A DNA stretch of 64,000 nt from Metaphire vulgaris. Taxonomy: Eukaryota; Annelida; Clitellata; Crassiclitellata; Megascolecidae. Both the position numbers and the translations under genes were made by a program. The DNA lies in the NCBI GenBank assembly GCA_018105865.1, contig CM030867.1:11483258-11547257 (forward strand). Reading direction: 5' to 3'. Each line of letters starts with the position of its first letter. The stretch's first letter is position 1. The notes beneath the pieces were generated by a model. That model had not been told where the DNA came from and ran no database searches. It saw only the letters and a program-made list of their open reading frames with translations. Shown here piece after piece: positions 63,629-64,000 of this stretch.

Positions 63629-63790
63629 CAGTGTTGGAGTTGTGAAATTTGGTGGGGGGGGGGGGGTTTCAGGACTGAAATTCAATGAATGACAGAAACT
63701 GCATGTACCCAATATGCGATTTTTGGGAGGGTTGCAAAGTTAGCTGGGGGGGTTCAACCTCCCCCAACCTTCCCGGCAACTCCAACCCTG
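63629..63790. mobile_element. hAT-like miniature element (family I) with perfect TSD
   Basis: 162 bp, CAGTGTTGGAGTTGTGAAA to GGCAACTCCAACCCTG, flanked by CTTCACAA on both sides (63621-63628 and 63791-63798). The reverse-oriented relative is at 26742-26885. Confidence 0.87.
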
Positions 63791-64000
63791 CTTCACAACA
63801 ATTTGCTCTGCAGTAAACATATGACAAAATGCATTTCATAGTTACTAAACATGCTACACCCAACTTGCCAATGGCACAAAAAAACGCCCATAGAGTATTA
63901 ATCTCTGACAATGTACAAAAATTGTCGAATTGCCTTCTGTTTTGAAGAAGGAATGTGAGAGTCGAATAAATAGTTAACATGAGCAAATCTATGCACAAAA

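Overview
The window is nuclear DNA of an invertebrate animal. Its genes are split by many GT-AG introns, the intergenic DNA is AT-rich, microsatellites are very abundant, and small inverted-repeat transposons and worn non-LTR retrotransposon pieces are scattered throughout. Four animal genes can be recognised from their proteins. A bilaterian, possibly an echinoderm or another deuterostome, fits best. The lineage is not proven; the weak hint is a long foldback element resembling the TU elements described from sea urchins.

Layout. (1) 1-7.9 kb: no recognisable gene; microsatellites, small transposons and two non-LTR fragments. (2) 8.3-12.2 kb, minus strand: a Scratch-family (Snail superfamily) neural transcription factor, with one exon for the SNAG repression motif and one for five zinc fingers; the second exon contains a reading-frame break in a Glu-rich tract. 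(3) 12.2-30.8 kb: long gene-poor stretch of CpG-rich blocks, simple repeats, hAT-like, TTAA-flanked and mariner-like miniature elements, retrotransposon remnants and a tandem-repeat zone. (4) 30.9-36.6 kb, plus strand: ankyrin and armadillo repeat protein (ANKAR-like), one 1.7 kb GC-rich exon followed by four small exons; its second intron holds a 560 bp trinucleotide mosaic. (5) 38.3-51.7 kb, minus strand: a complete PIGN gene (GPI ethanolamine phosphate transferase 1). I could phase 28 coding exons end to end into a 939-residue protein, including a 22-base microexon and two GC-AG introns. (6) 52.2-56.8 kb: a 4.58 kb foldback element with inverted termini and a perfect 8-bp target duplication, built almost entirely of tandem repeats. 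(7) 57.5-61.2 kb, plus strand: a complete four-exon ZTRAF1/CYHR1 gene (369 residues), followed by its 3' region and a possible tail-to-tail neighbour beyond 63.3 kb.

The four genes do not form a pathway. PIGN acts in the endoplasmic reticulum on GPI anchors, Scratch acts in the nucleus, and the other two are poorly characterised scaffold or zinc-binding proteins. PIGN and ZTRAF1 are divergent across the foldback element; ANKAR and PIGN are convergent. The main biological interest lies in the mobile and repetitive DNA: the foldback element made of 10-bp modules, several miniature families with exact 8-bp duplications, a TIR element carrying a telomere-like array, and retrotransposon 3' tails that end within about 11 bases of exon boundaries.
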